NCBI GenBank assembly: GCA_903862805.1
Contig: CAIOZP010000377.1
Span: 1 to 6,048 of the forward strand
Direction: 5' to 3'
Length of the DNA: 6,048 bases
Source: an uncultured Fibrobacterota bacterium
GTDB taxonomy: Bacteria; Fibrobacterota; Chitinivibrionia; Chitinivibrionales; CAIOZP01
A program made the position numbers and the translations under genes. Positions 1-5,884 of the stretch are shown piece after piece. Within the stretch, counting starts at the first letter, position 1. Each line of letters opens with the position of its first letter. Under the pieces are notes generated by a model. That model did no database searches. It had not been told where the DNA came from and worked only from the letters and a program-made list of their open reading frames with translations.

Positions 1-32
1 TATTCCTCTATCCATAAAAGCTCCCCAAAACA

Positions 33-66
33 AACGGGCCTTCCGGATTTCTCCGGAAGGCCCGTT
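33..66 (-). terminator. Intrinsic terminator of the tpiA-secG-tRNA block
   Basis: A perfect 14-bp inverted repeat (33-46 with 53-66) encloses a 6-nt loop. It begins 5 nt after the encoded CCA end of the tRNA. Read on the minus strand, the hairpin is followed by a T-rich stretch (TTGTTTTG). The plus-strand side has no T-run, so it most likely ends transcription coming from secG and the tRNA gene. Confidence 0.85.
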
Positions 67-71
67 ATATT

Positions 72-158
72 TGGTGCGGTCGGACGGACTTGAACCGTCA
101 CAGGCTTACGCCCAATAGCCCCTTAAACTATCGTGTCTACCAATTTCACCACGACCGC
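72..158 (-). tRNA. tRNA-Leu, anticodon AAG
   Basis: The minus strand folds as a class II tRNA of 87 nt including an encoded CCA (74-72). The 7-bp acceptor stem is perfect (158-152 with 82-76). The D arm carries TTGGTAGA. The anticodon stem is 131-127 with 119-115, the long variable arm contains a GGC/GCC stem (112-110 with 105-103), and the T arm is GACGG/CCGTC around TTCAAGT. The discriminator base is A (75), as in leucine tRNAs. The anticodon loop reads TTAAGGG, so the anticodon is AAG (124-122), decoding CUN leucine codons. G at position 37 fits a CUN-reading tRNA. The gene lies 38 bp after secG with no terminator between them, so it is probably cotranscribed and processed out. AAG is unusual in bacteria, where GAG is expected; see findings. 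Confidence 0.95.
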
Positions 159-196
159 AGTTTTTTCAAAGACGGGAGCAAAAATAATTTATGTAA

Positions 197-634
197 TTAC
201 TTTGCGCCAGATGAATTCTGAACAGGAAGCGGAGCCGATGGAAGCGGCGAGGTCGTCTGCTGTACCGGAGCTGCACCGCCCGGAGCATTCTGCACCGGAA
301 GCGCCGATCCGTGAAGTATCGACGAAGGCGAGAACTGCTGCTGCTGTTCGGCGCGCTTCTTGAGCATCGAAACTTCGGTACCGCGGCTGGTCCATGAAAC
401 CATCAGCGAAAGAGCCAGACACAAAACCATGAACGCCGTCGCGAAGATCGTTGTGCCGCGAGTAAGGATGTTCGCAGTGTCTTGTGTACCAAGCATGCTG
501 CCGGCAGAAGCGAGTCCGCCGCCGATTGATCCTGCAAGACCACCACCCTTGTCGTTCTGGATAAGTACCAGAAAGACCAGCGATATGCACACAAGCACAA
601 AGAGAACTACTGCGATTCCGAAAACGATTGCCAT
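197..634 (-). CDS. secG: Protein translocase subunit SecG
   Basis: SecG is the small, non-essential subunit of the SecYEG channel in the inner membrane and supports SecA-driven export. The 145-residue product has the family layout: a hydrophobic segment at residues 3-25, the conserved cytoplasmic motif QNDKGGGL at 26-33, a Gly/Ala-rich stretch with LGTQDTANILTR (48-59), and a second hydrophobic segment at about 60-80. It is longer than a minimal SecG because of a low-complexity tail (about 95-145) rich in Gln, Pro, Ser and Ala, with LPVQN occurring twice (112-116 and 136-140). The ATG is 10 bp after the tpiA stop, and its ribosome binding site overlaps that stop, so translational coupling is likely. 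A tRNA-Leu gene follows. Identity is clear; the function of the tail is unknown. Confidence 0.93.
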   Translation of the reverse strand: MAIVFGIAVVLFVLVCISLVFLVLIQNDKGGGLAGSIGGGLASAGSMLGTQDTANILTRGTTIFATAFMVLCLALSLMVSWTSRGTEVSMLKKRAEQQQQFSPSSILHGSALPVQNAPGGAAPVQQTTSPLPSAPLPVQNSSGAK

Positions 635-638
635 ATTT

Positions 639-646
639 CCACCCTC
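639..646 (-). promoter_or_regulatory. secG ribosome binding site overlapping the tpiA stop codon
   Basis: On the minus strand, GAGGGTGG precedes the secG ATG (634-632), and its first GA belongs to the tpiA TGA stop (647-645). This fixes the secG start and suggests that ribosomes finishing tpiA help start secG. Confidence 0.7.
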
Positions 647-1400
647 AGTTGGGAATTACGATACCTTTGAATGAATCGGCTTTAAGCGCCGCACCGCCAA
701 TAAGTCCACCGTCAACATCGGGCTGGGCGAGCAGCTCTTTTGCGTTATCGGGTTTCATTGATCCACCGTATTGAATGACAATGGCCTGAGCCGTTTGTTC
801 GTCGTATATGGAAGCAAGAACCTTACGGATAAAAACGTGAGCGTCGTTGGCCTGCTGCGAAGTCGCAGTCTTGCCGGTTCCGATTGCCCAGACCGGCTCG
901 TAGGCGATCGTGATTTTGAGCGCATCCTCTTTTGATATTCCGGCATAACCGCCGCGAAGCTGAGTCTCAAGGACGCTGTCCATTTTTCCGCCTTCGCGCT
1001 CGGCAAGAGTCTCGCCAATGCAAAGGATCGGAAGCAGACCGGTAGCAAGTGTCGCCTTGGTCTTCTTGTTTACGGACTCGTCGGTCTCGCCGAAATACTG
1101 ACGCTGTTCGGAATGTCCGATGATCACATAAGTGACACCAACACTCTTGAGCATTGACGTGCTGATCTTGCCGGTGTATGCGCCGGAGGCTTCCCAATGA
1201 ACATCCTGAGCGCCAAGCTTGACGTTTGTTCCTTTAATAACCTGCGAAACCGCCTGAAGGCTGATGTACGGAACGCAAATCGCGACCTCTACATCTGATA
1301 CACCTTTGACCGCTTCGACAACACCACCGGCGAGAGCCACGGCTTCGTCGAGTGTCGTGTTCATTTTCCAGTTACCGGCAATAAAAGTTCTGCGCGCCAT
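645..1400 (-). CDS. tpiA: Triosephosphate isomerase
   Basis: This cytoplasmic (beta/alpha)8 enzyme of glycolysis and gluconeogenesis interconverts dihydroxyacetone phosphate and glyceraldehyde 3-phosphate. The 251-residue product has the usual family length. All catalytic elements are visible: N10 and K12 in GNWKMN, the electrophilic histidine H96 in GHSEQR, the catalytic base E168 in AYEPVWAIGTGKTA with the mobile loop 6 just after it, and the phosphate-binding YGGS (211-214) and GGLIGGAAL (231-239) segments. Nothing is missing. The ATG is preceded on the minus strand by AAGGAA (1411-1406) with 5 nt spacing, which supports this start. The ABC-F gene lies 95 bp upstream on the same strand with no clear terminator between them. 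secG follows after 10 bp. I saw no convincing dedicated promoter in the 95-bp gap, so transcription may come from the upstream gene. Confidence 0.97.
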   Translation of the reverse strand: MARRTFIAGNWKMNTTLDEAVALAGGVVEAVKGVSDVEVAICVPYISLQAVSQVIKGTNVKLGAQDVHWEASGAYTGKISTSMLKSVGVTYVIIGHSEQRQYFGETDESVNKKTKATLATGLLPILCIGETLAEREGGKMDSVLETQLRGGYAGISKEDALKITIAYEPVWAIGTGKTATSQQANDAHVFIRKVLASIYDEQTAQAIVIQYGGSMKPDNAKELLAQPDVDGGLIGGAALKADSFKGIVIPN

Positions 1401-1495
1401 AAAAATTCCTTTTTGAAGTCCCCGAAAATAATTATTGCAGCAATGGCGGTGTAGAGAAAAATCCGCAGACCGCCGATGCTTTCAAGTCAGCGTTC

Positions 1496-3133
1496 CTACA
1501 GCATCAGACTGTGATGCCCGTGATACAATTTGTCACGCTTCGTGTTTATTTCAGCGTTGTCGAGATAATCTTCAAAGTTCATTATCGCGTCGATCACGCC
1601 AAACGGGCAGAACTCGATTATGCGTGTCGCGATCGTACTCACGAACTGATGGTCGTGGCTGGCGAACAGCAGAACCTCCGGGAATTTGGTCAGGCCGTTG
1701 TTGAGCGACGTAATTGCCTCAAGGTCGAGGTGGTTGGTTGGTTCATCCATGATCAGTGCGTTTCCGCCGTAAAGCATCATGCCCGAAAGCATGCAGCGGA
1801 CCTTCTCGCCACCCGATAAAACCCGCGCCGACTTGGTCGCTTCTTCGCCGGAAAAAAGCATACGCCCGAGGCAGCTTCTGATGAAGTTGTCTTCCTGATT
1901 CTGCGGTGTGTATTGACGCAACCAATTGATCAGATTGAGATCGGTATCGAACATCGCCGTGTTGTCTTTGGGAAAGTAGCTCGGCTTGATCGTGATGCCC
2001 CACTCGAACGATCCGCTGTCTGGTTTCATGCGGTCGTTTATTATTTCAAAAAGAATCGTTTTGATAAGATCGTTATGACCAAGAAACGCGATCTTGTCGC
2101 CGCTGTTGACGGTGAGGGAAAAGTTGTCGAGATACTTTTCGCCGTCAATTGTTTTGCAAAGATTGGTGATCGTCAGAATCTGCTTGCCGCAATCGCGTTC
2201 CGGCTTGAATTCCACATACGGAAAGCGGCGAGTTGTCAGCGGCATATCTTCGGGCTGAAGTTTGTCGATAAGTTTCTTGCGGCTTGTTGCCTGACGCGCC
2301 TTCGATGCGTTCGACGCAAACCTCTGAATGAAAGCCTGAAGCTTCTTGATTTTTTCTTCGCGACTGCGCGTGTCATCTTTGCGCTGTTCCTGCGCAAGCT
2401 GCGCGGCCTCGAACCAGAAGTCGTAGTTGCCTACATAAGTGCGGATCGCGCCGTAGTCGATGTCGGAGATGTGCGTGCAAACCTGGTTGAGGAAATAACG
2501 GTCGTGAGATACCACAATAACCGTGTTCTTGAAATCGGCAAGAAAGTTTTCGAGCCAGCGGATGGAATCCATGTCGAGGTTGTTTGTCGGTTCGTCAAGC
2601 AGAAGAATATCGGGATTTCCGAAGATCGCCTGCGCCAAAAGCACGCGAACCTTCTGTCCACCTTCGAGATTTTTCATCTGCGTATCGTGAAGCGCGGTTT
2701 CGATTCCAAGCCCTGCCAAGAGCGTCGCGGCTTCGGCTTCGGCCTCGTATCCGTTTAGTTCGGCAAGCTCACCGTAAATCTCCGACATGCGCATTCCTTC
2801 GTCGTCGGTGAGATCGGCCTTGGCTTCGAGAATGTCCTTCTCCGCAATCAGATCGAAAAGCTGCTTGTGCCCCATGATCACGGTATTGATTACAGAAAAC
2901 TCGTCAAAGACATAGTGATCCTGACGCAGAACGGCCATACGCTTGTTGGGGTCAATGTGAACCGCGCCTTTCGACGGCTCTATCTCGCCCGACAGCACTT
3001 TGATGAATGTCGATTTACCGGAACCGTTGGCACCAATGAGTCCGTAACAATTTTCCGGCGTGAATTTGAGACAAACGTCCTTGAACAAAACACGTTTACC
3101 AAATGCGACGGTAAGATTTTCAACAGTGATCAT
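1496..3133 (-). CDS. ybiT: ABC-F family ATPase, YbiT type, with a degenerate second ATP site
   Basis: ABC-F proteins are soluble tandem ATPases that act at the ribosomal E site rather than in transport. The 545-residue product has two nucleotide-binding domains and no membrane segment. NBD1 shows Walker A GANGSGKST (34-42), Q-loop Q71, signature LEGGQ (156-160), Walker B LLLDE (177-181) and switch H210. A charged linker of the P-site-tRNA-interaction type spans about 235-310. NBD2 shows signature LSGGE (439-443), Walker B LIMDE (460-464) and switch H493. Its Walker A is GHNDLIKT (352-359), lacking two of the three P-loop glycines, and PKD (388-390) sits where a Q-loop glutamine is expected. 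Stretches such as RYGLIGANGSGKST-like, VIMGHK and NASKARQATSR match E. coli YbiT as I remember it. The start is supported by AAGGA 9 nt upstream. A promoter and leader hairpin lie upstream; tpiA follows. Role on the ribosome is inferred; the ligand or stress it answers is unknown. Confidence 0.9.
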   Translation of the reverse strand: MITVENLTVAFGKRVLFKDVCLKFTPENCYGLIGANGSGKSTFIKVLSGEIEPSKGAVHIDPNKRMAVLRQDHYVFDEFSVINTVIMGHKQLFDLIAEKDILEAKADLTDDEGMRMSEIYGELAELNGYEAEAEAATLLAGLGIETALHDTQMKNLEGGQKVRVLLAQAIFGNPDILLLDEPTNNLDMDSIRWLENFLADFKNTVIVVSHDRYFLNQVCTHISDIDYGAIRTYVGNYDFWFEAAQLAQEQRKDDTRSREEKIKKLQAFIQRFASNASKARQATSRKKLIDKLQPEDMPLTTRRFPYVEFKPERDCGKQILTITNLCKTIDGEKYLDNFSLTVNSGDKIAFLGHNDLIKTILFEIINDRMKPDSGSFEWGITIKPSYFPKDNTAMFDTDLNLINWLRQYTPQNQEDNFIRSCLGRMLFSGEEATKSARVLSGGEKVRCMLSGMMLYGGNALIMDEPTNHLDLEAITSLNNGLTKFPEVLLFASHDHQFVSTIATRIIEFCPFGVIDAIMNFEDYLDNAEINTKRDKLYHGHHSLML

Positions 3134-3174
3134 TTATCTGTTTCCTTTTAAAATTCTCGGTTTGTCGATTGCCT

Positions 3175-3197
3175 GCGCTTTTATTTCCGAAAAGCGC
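3175..3197 (-). other. Hairpin in the predicted ABC-F mRNA leader
   Basis: A perfect 8-bp inverted repeat (3175-3182 with 3190-3197, GCGCTTTT/AAAAGCGC) has a 7-nt loop. It would lie inside the leader RNA made from the predicted minus-strand promoter at 3224-3252, about 40 nt before the ABC-F start codon. No T-run follows it on either strand, so it is not a simple terminator. A role in mRNA stability or translation is possible but unproven. Confidence 0.45.
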
Positions 3198-3223
3198 GGA
3201 TAAAATAAAGAATGCTCGGAAGA

Positions 3224-3252
3224 ATTGTATGAAAATTAGGTGATTTAGCCAA
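3224..3252 (-). promoter_or_regulatory. Predicted sigma70-type promoter for the ABC-F gene
   Basis: On the minus strand, TTGGCT (3252-3247; 4 of 6 match to TTGACA) and TACAAT (3229-3224; 5 of 6 match to TATAAT) are separated by 17 bp. Transcription would start near 3217 and give a leader of about 84 nt. It could drive the whole ABC-F-tpiA-secG-tRNA block. Confidence 0.5.
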
Positions 3253-3333
3253 AAAGTTTGCTGCCGGATATATGCGCTGTGAGACAGCGAGGCATGTCAC
3301 ACAACAGGATCGGTTTCCTTTGTCATCAAAATG

Positions 3334-3349
3334 GTTCTCTATTGAGAAC
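3334..3349. repeat. 16-bp palindrome, possible operator
   Basis: GTTCTC-N4-GAGAAC is a perfect 6-bp dyad lying roughly midway between the two predicted divergent promoters. Its core TTCTCTATT recurs at 3383-3391, 48 bp further on in the same orientation. The symmetry would suit a dimeric helix-turn-helix regulator, but no regulator gene is in the window and the match could be chance. Confidence 0.3.
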
Positions 3350-3435
3350 ATGACCTTTTCATTTACAAACAAAAAACCCCGATTCTCTATTAAATTCCGT
3401 TTGAACATGTCGCGGCCGTTCGATGCTTTGCACGT

Positions 3436-3463
3436 TTGACACCATGCAAATACATGGAACAAT
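3436..3463 (+). promoter_or_regulatory. Predicted promoter of the deacetylase gene with dyad in the spacer
   Basis: A consensus -35 box TTGACA (3436-3441) is followed after 16 bp by AACAAT (3458-3463; 4 of 6 match to TATAAT). The spacer 3442-3457 is exactly the inverted repeat CCATG-N6-CATGG. A second overlapping dyad TTTGCA/TGCAAA (3427-3432 with 3445-3450) spans the -35 box. Transcription would start near 3470, giving a leader of about 79 nt. The weak -10 box suggests regulated expression. Confidence 0.45.
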
Positions 3464-3535
3464 GCCGCGGAAATGGGCTTCAAAAGTTCTACCCCCTAAA
3501 GCAGATATTGGCTCGATAAATACAACTCACCAACT

Positions 3536-3542
3536 AAGGAGG
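3536..3542 (+). promoter_or_regulatory. Consensus ribosome binding site of the deacetylase gene
   Basis: AAGGAGG lies 6 nt before the ATG at 3549, a full match to the 16S anti-Shine-Dalgarno sequence at ideal spacing. It fixes the start codon, and the signal peptide follows at once. Confidence 0.9.
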
Positions 3543-3548
3543 TAGAGT

Positions 3549-5804
3549 ATGGGCATTCAGAGATCCTTGCTAACAGGCGCGATGCTTGTGGCGGTCTGGG
3601 CGGGAAGCGCGTTCAGTTATTCGTGGATGGGGCCGTGGATTCACGACACCGTTTACACCGGCGACTCGACACAGGGCGACACTGTCACCTACGGGACATG
3701 GCCCGAGTCCGGTGGACACACGTTGGTCTGGCGCGCGAAATTCTGGACAGACGGCACCGATACTCCCGGAGTTTTTGCACCCGAAGGTGGAACTTCTTCG
3801 TGGATCCTCCAGAATTCCAACGGAATTGCAGGCAAGGGCGGAGTTCCTGGGGCATGGAAAGGCTGGCTCGGAGGTTTGGCCAATACACTTACCGCCGGTA
3901 ACTGTGCAATTCCAACATGGAAAGACGGCGCTCTTGGCGCATATACAATGTGTCATGACGACATCGGTGGATTGGATTGGGATCCTTTTGTTCAACCTCA
4001 GATCGAAGTTGAGAAAAAATATCCGGAGATTCATGTGACTTGGGGATGCATTGCTGGAAGTGCAAATGGCATCTCTACTGACGGTACATCAAAGGATGTC
4101 GAATGGGCAAAGATTCGCGAACTTGTCCGTCGCGGAGATGAGATCGCCAGTCATTCTTGGAACCATCACTCTGCGGCCGATCAGTGGCTTTGGTTTGCTC
4201 CCAAAGACACCATCTCGCGTGCCGAGCCGGACATTCCACGATGGATGACCGATCTTATAGTAGAACCTCTTTCCGGTGATACTTCGACTCCAAGTGGTGG
4301 CACTGCGACTTGGTCAAACTCGCTTGTCAGCGTTCAGTTCCGCACAGGCTGGGATGGCAGACCAATGGATCAGCTTGATTCGTTGAAGAAATACCCGCCG
4401 GTGGTCACACCAAAGGCCGGTGTCATTCAACTGACTATTCCTGCAACAGCATCATATCCTGGTGGAAAAGTTTACGCCAAAATCGATTCCGCTGATTCGA
4501 TAAATGGTTTCAACAAGGGCAAGGTTGCAGCAGTTGACCCGATGTGGTCGGATGATTCCGGCCATGTGATTTTTGGCCTGAAGCTCTTCACCGTTCCCGG
4601 CTGGTTCAACCGTGATGCGGCTCAGCAGGACTCGAACACGACCCGCTCCAAGACATTCATCGACGACAGCGTCTATAACGTCATCAAGACAGACGCTGTT
4701 AATTATCCGGGCGGATGGGGACAGTTCTTCTCGCCGATCAAAACATGCGAATTCTACATCTATCCTTACGACGCATATTCCGAAAAGACTCACAAGGCAC
4801 TTAGCGATGCAGGATTCATTTCCGCTCGTGGCGGTGGCAAATCCGGCAAGCCGACATTCTGTGATTTCTACCATCCATACCGCCTCGACTACGATGCCTT
4901 CTATCTTTGCAACGGCGATACAACGGCATTGTTCGGCGGCAAAGGTTTGAAGTCGAATCCGAACCAGCTTCTTTCCATAAACGGGCTGGTGACAAAAATC
5001 ATGAGCTCGCACGGATATATGATGCGTGAACTTCATGCGGTTCTTCTTGGCTTTGATGGTCGTTGGGACCTTGTCAACAATCAGGACAGCGGCGGTTACT
5101 GGGGTGGCATTCCTGCCGACCTTTACGATGCGCATCTCGCATGGCTGACAAGACTTATTGACTCTGATAGCCTCTCGGTTCTCACGGCAACCGAAGCTGT
5201 GAAATATCGCATCACTGCCAACGGCTGTTCGAATGCGACATTGACCCAGCAGGCAGATGCTTCGCATTACAGACTTCAGGTCACAACGTCGCCTTTGCTT
5301 GATACCCGCTATCAGGACGAGATTTCGGTGATCTGCAAGTTCCCGATCAAAGTTACTTCGCTTGATGTGGCGTACCCGACACCGGACAACCTGTGGGGAA
5401 ATCATCCTCGCAAATTGCCGAGAGCTTTGAGTGCCGACAGTACCGCGTGGTCGATTCAGGTCAATCCGTATCTATCCAGCGGTCAGGCGGACATCACGCT
5501 CAACGTACCGTGGGGCGGCGATACGGTTATCAGTCCGGTAAAGACCAATGCATTCAGCATCGCGACCATGAAGAATATCGTGTACCACAACGGAATCGTC
5601 AGAGCAACGGTTCCGGCCGGAAAGTACTCGATTTCACTTTATTCTTTGTCGGGTAGAATTGTCGGCGTCAAGAAATCCGGTATTTCTGATGGAAAGACTT
5701 CCATTTCCGTCCGCTTGAACACCGAAGGAATTTCAAAAGGATTCTATCTGCTGAAACTCAACAGCACCGTAGGCAGTATCGCCCGTCGGATTGTTATTGA
5801 GTGA
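3549..5804 (+). CDS. Secreted CBM5/12-like + split NodB-type polysaccharide deacetylase with T9SS sorting domain
   Basis: Predicted extracellular, metal-dependent deacetylase acting on an insoluble polysaccharide; chitin is the likeliest substrate. In order over 751 residues: a signal peptide with cleavage likely after AFS (23); a module at about 26-88 resembling CBM5/12 chitin/cellulose binders (GDTVTY at 43-48, then WRAKFWTDGTDTPG at 61-74 and W85); a NodB-like domain with metal/base aspartates in CHDDIG (D137, D138) and HSWNH (H202, H206) as the HSxxH metal motif; a beta-rich insert of about 130-180 residues (from about 216); resumption with YPYDAY (405-410) and SARGG, then RELHAVL (493-499) and DLYDAHLAWL (524-533); a beta-rich stretch (about 575-670); and a terminal domain (about 672-751) with GKYSISLYSLSGRIV and KGFYLLKLN, typical of type A T9SS sorting domains. 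Tandem TGA stops end the gene. Family assignments are from motifs only. An ester-removing activity (for example on acetylated xylan) cannot be excluded. Confidence 0.8.
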   Translation: MGIQRSLLTGAMLVAVWAGSAFSYSWMGPWIHDTVYTGDSTQGDTVTYGTWPESGGHTLVWRAKFWTDGTDTPGVFAPEGGTSSWILQNSNGIAGKGGVPGAWKGWLGGLANTLTAGNCAIPTWKDGALGAYTMCHDDIGGLDWDPFVQPQIEVEKKYPEIHVTWGCIAGSANGISTDGTSKDVEWAKIRELVRRGDEIASHSWNHHSAADQWLWFAPKDTISRAEPDIPRWMTDLIVEPLSGDTSTPSGGTATWSNSLVSVQFRTGWDGRPMDQLDSLKKYPPVVTPKAGVIQLTIPATASYPGGKVYAKIDSADSINGFNKGKVAAVDPMWSDDSGHVIFGLKLFTVPGWFNRDAAQQDSNTTRSKTFIDDSVYNVIKTDAVNYPGGWGQFFSPIKTCEFYIYPYDAYSEKTHKALSDAGFISARGGGKSGKPTFCDFYHPYRLDYDAFYLCNGDTTALFGGKGLKSNPNQLLSINGLVTKIMSSHGYMMRELHAVLLGFDGRWDLVNNQDSGGYWGGIPADLYDAHLAWLTRLIDSDSLSVLTATEAVKYRITANGCSNATLTQQADASHYRLQVTTSPLLDTRYQDEISVICKFPIKVTSLDVAYPTPDNLWGNHPRKLPRALSADSTAWSIQVNPYLSSGQADITLNVPWGGDTVISPVKTNAFSIATMKNIVYHNGIVRATVPAGKYSISLYSLSGRIVGVKKSGISDGKTSISVRLNTEGISKGFYLLKLNSTVGSIARRIVIE

Positions 5805-5814
5805 TGATGTAAAA

Positions 5815-5844
5815 GAATTTCTCCGTCGAAAGGCGGAGGAATTC
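5815..5844. other. GNRA-capped hairpin after the deacetylase gene
   Basis: A 13-bp stem (5815-5827 with 5832-5844, two of the pairs G-T) closes a GAAA tetraloop (5828-5831). It starts 10 bp after the stop codon. On the plus strand it is followed by TAATTA rather than a T-run, so it is a poor terminator in that direction. On the minus strand TTTT follows directly, so it could stop transcription coming from the right. It may also protect the 3' end of the mRNA. Confidence 0.6.
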
Positions 5845-5850
5845 TAATTA

Positions 5851-5884
5851 CCGAAAACGGAACATGGACGTTCCACCTTTTCGG
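5851..5884 (+). other. Second hairpin in the 3' structured region
   Basis: An outer 7-bp stem CCGAAAA/TTTTCGG (5851-5857 with 5878-5884) encloses an inner 5-bp stem GGAAC/GTTCC (5859-5863 with 5870-5874), joined by a small asymmetric internal loop. Its last two bases are also the first two of the long terminator stem, so the two structures compete slightly. Confidence 0.5.

Larger units (their letters stand above)
3134..3548. other. Divergent intergenic region with promoters and dyads
   Basis: This 415-bp AT-richer stretch separates the minus-strand ABC-F gene from the plus-strand deacetylase gene. It holds the promoters, hairpins and palindrome listed separately. I find no credible gene in it. 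The only sizeable reading frame (minus, 3483-3181, 100 codons from a TTG) runs across both predicted promoters, and its composition is not convincing. Confidence 0.7.

Noticed and set aside
112..133. UAA as the anticodon of the tRNA-Leu
   Set aside because: That register breaks the anticodon stem (G opposite G). The 7-nt and 9-nt loop readings both centre on AAG, and G at position 37 fits a CUN-reading tRNA.
1445..1474. GGCGGT/ACCGCC inverted repeat between the ABC-F gene and tpiA, considered as a terminator
   Set aside because: The stem is only 6 bp with an 18-nt loop and no T-run follows on the minus strand.
1913..2758. A 281-codon plus-strand frame opposite the ABC-F gene
   Set aside because: It lies wholly antisense to a clearly conserved gene, and its product has no recognisable domain. 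Long antisense frames arise readily from the codon pattern of a real gene.
1496..3133. Reading the ABC protein as a membrane transporter ATPase
   Set aside because: It has two fused NBDs with an ABC-F type linker, no membrane segment and no permease gene nearby.
3181..3483. A 100-codon minus-strand frame in the intergenic region, starting with TTG behind a purine-rich AGGGGG stretch
   Set aside because: It overlaps both predicted promoters and the palindrome, uses a rare start, resembles no family I know, and its end runs into the leader hairpin. Most likely chance.
4452..5405. A 317-codon minus-strand frame opposite the deacetylase gene
   Set aside because: Antisense shadow with no domain signal; the plus-strand product has a signal peptide, motifs and a consensus ribosome binding site.
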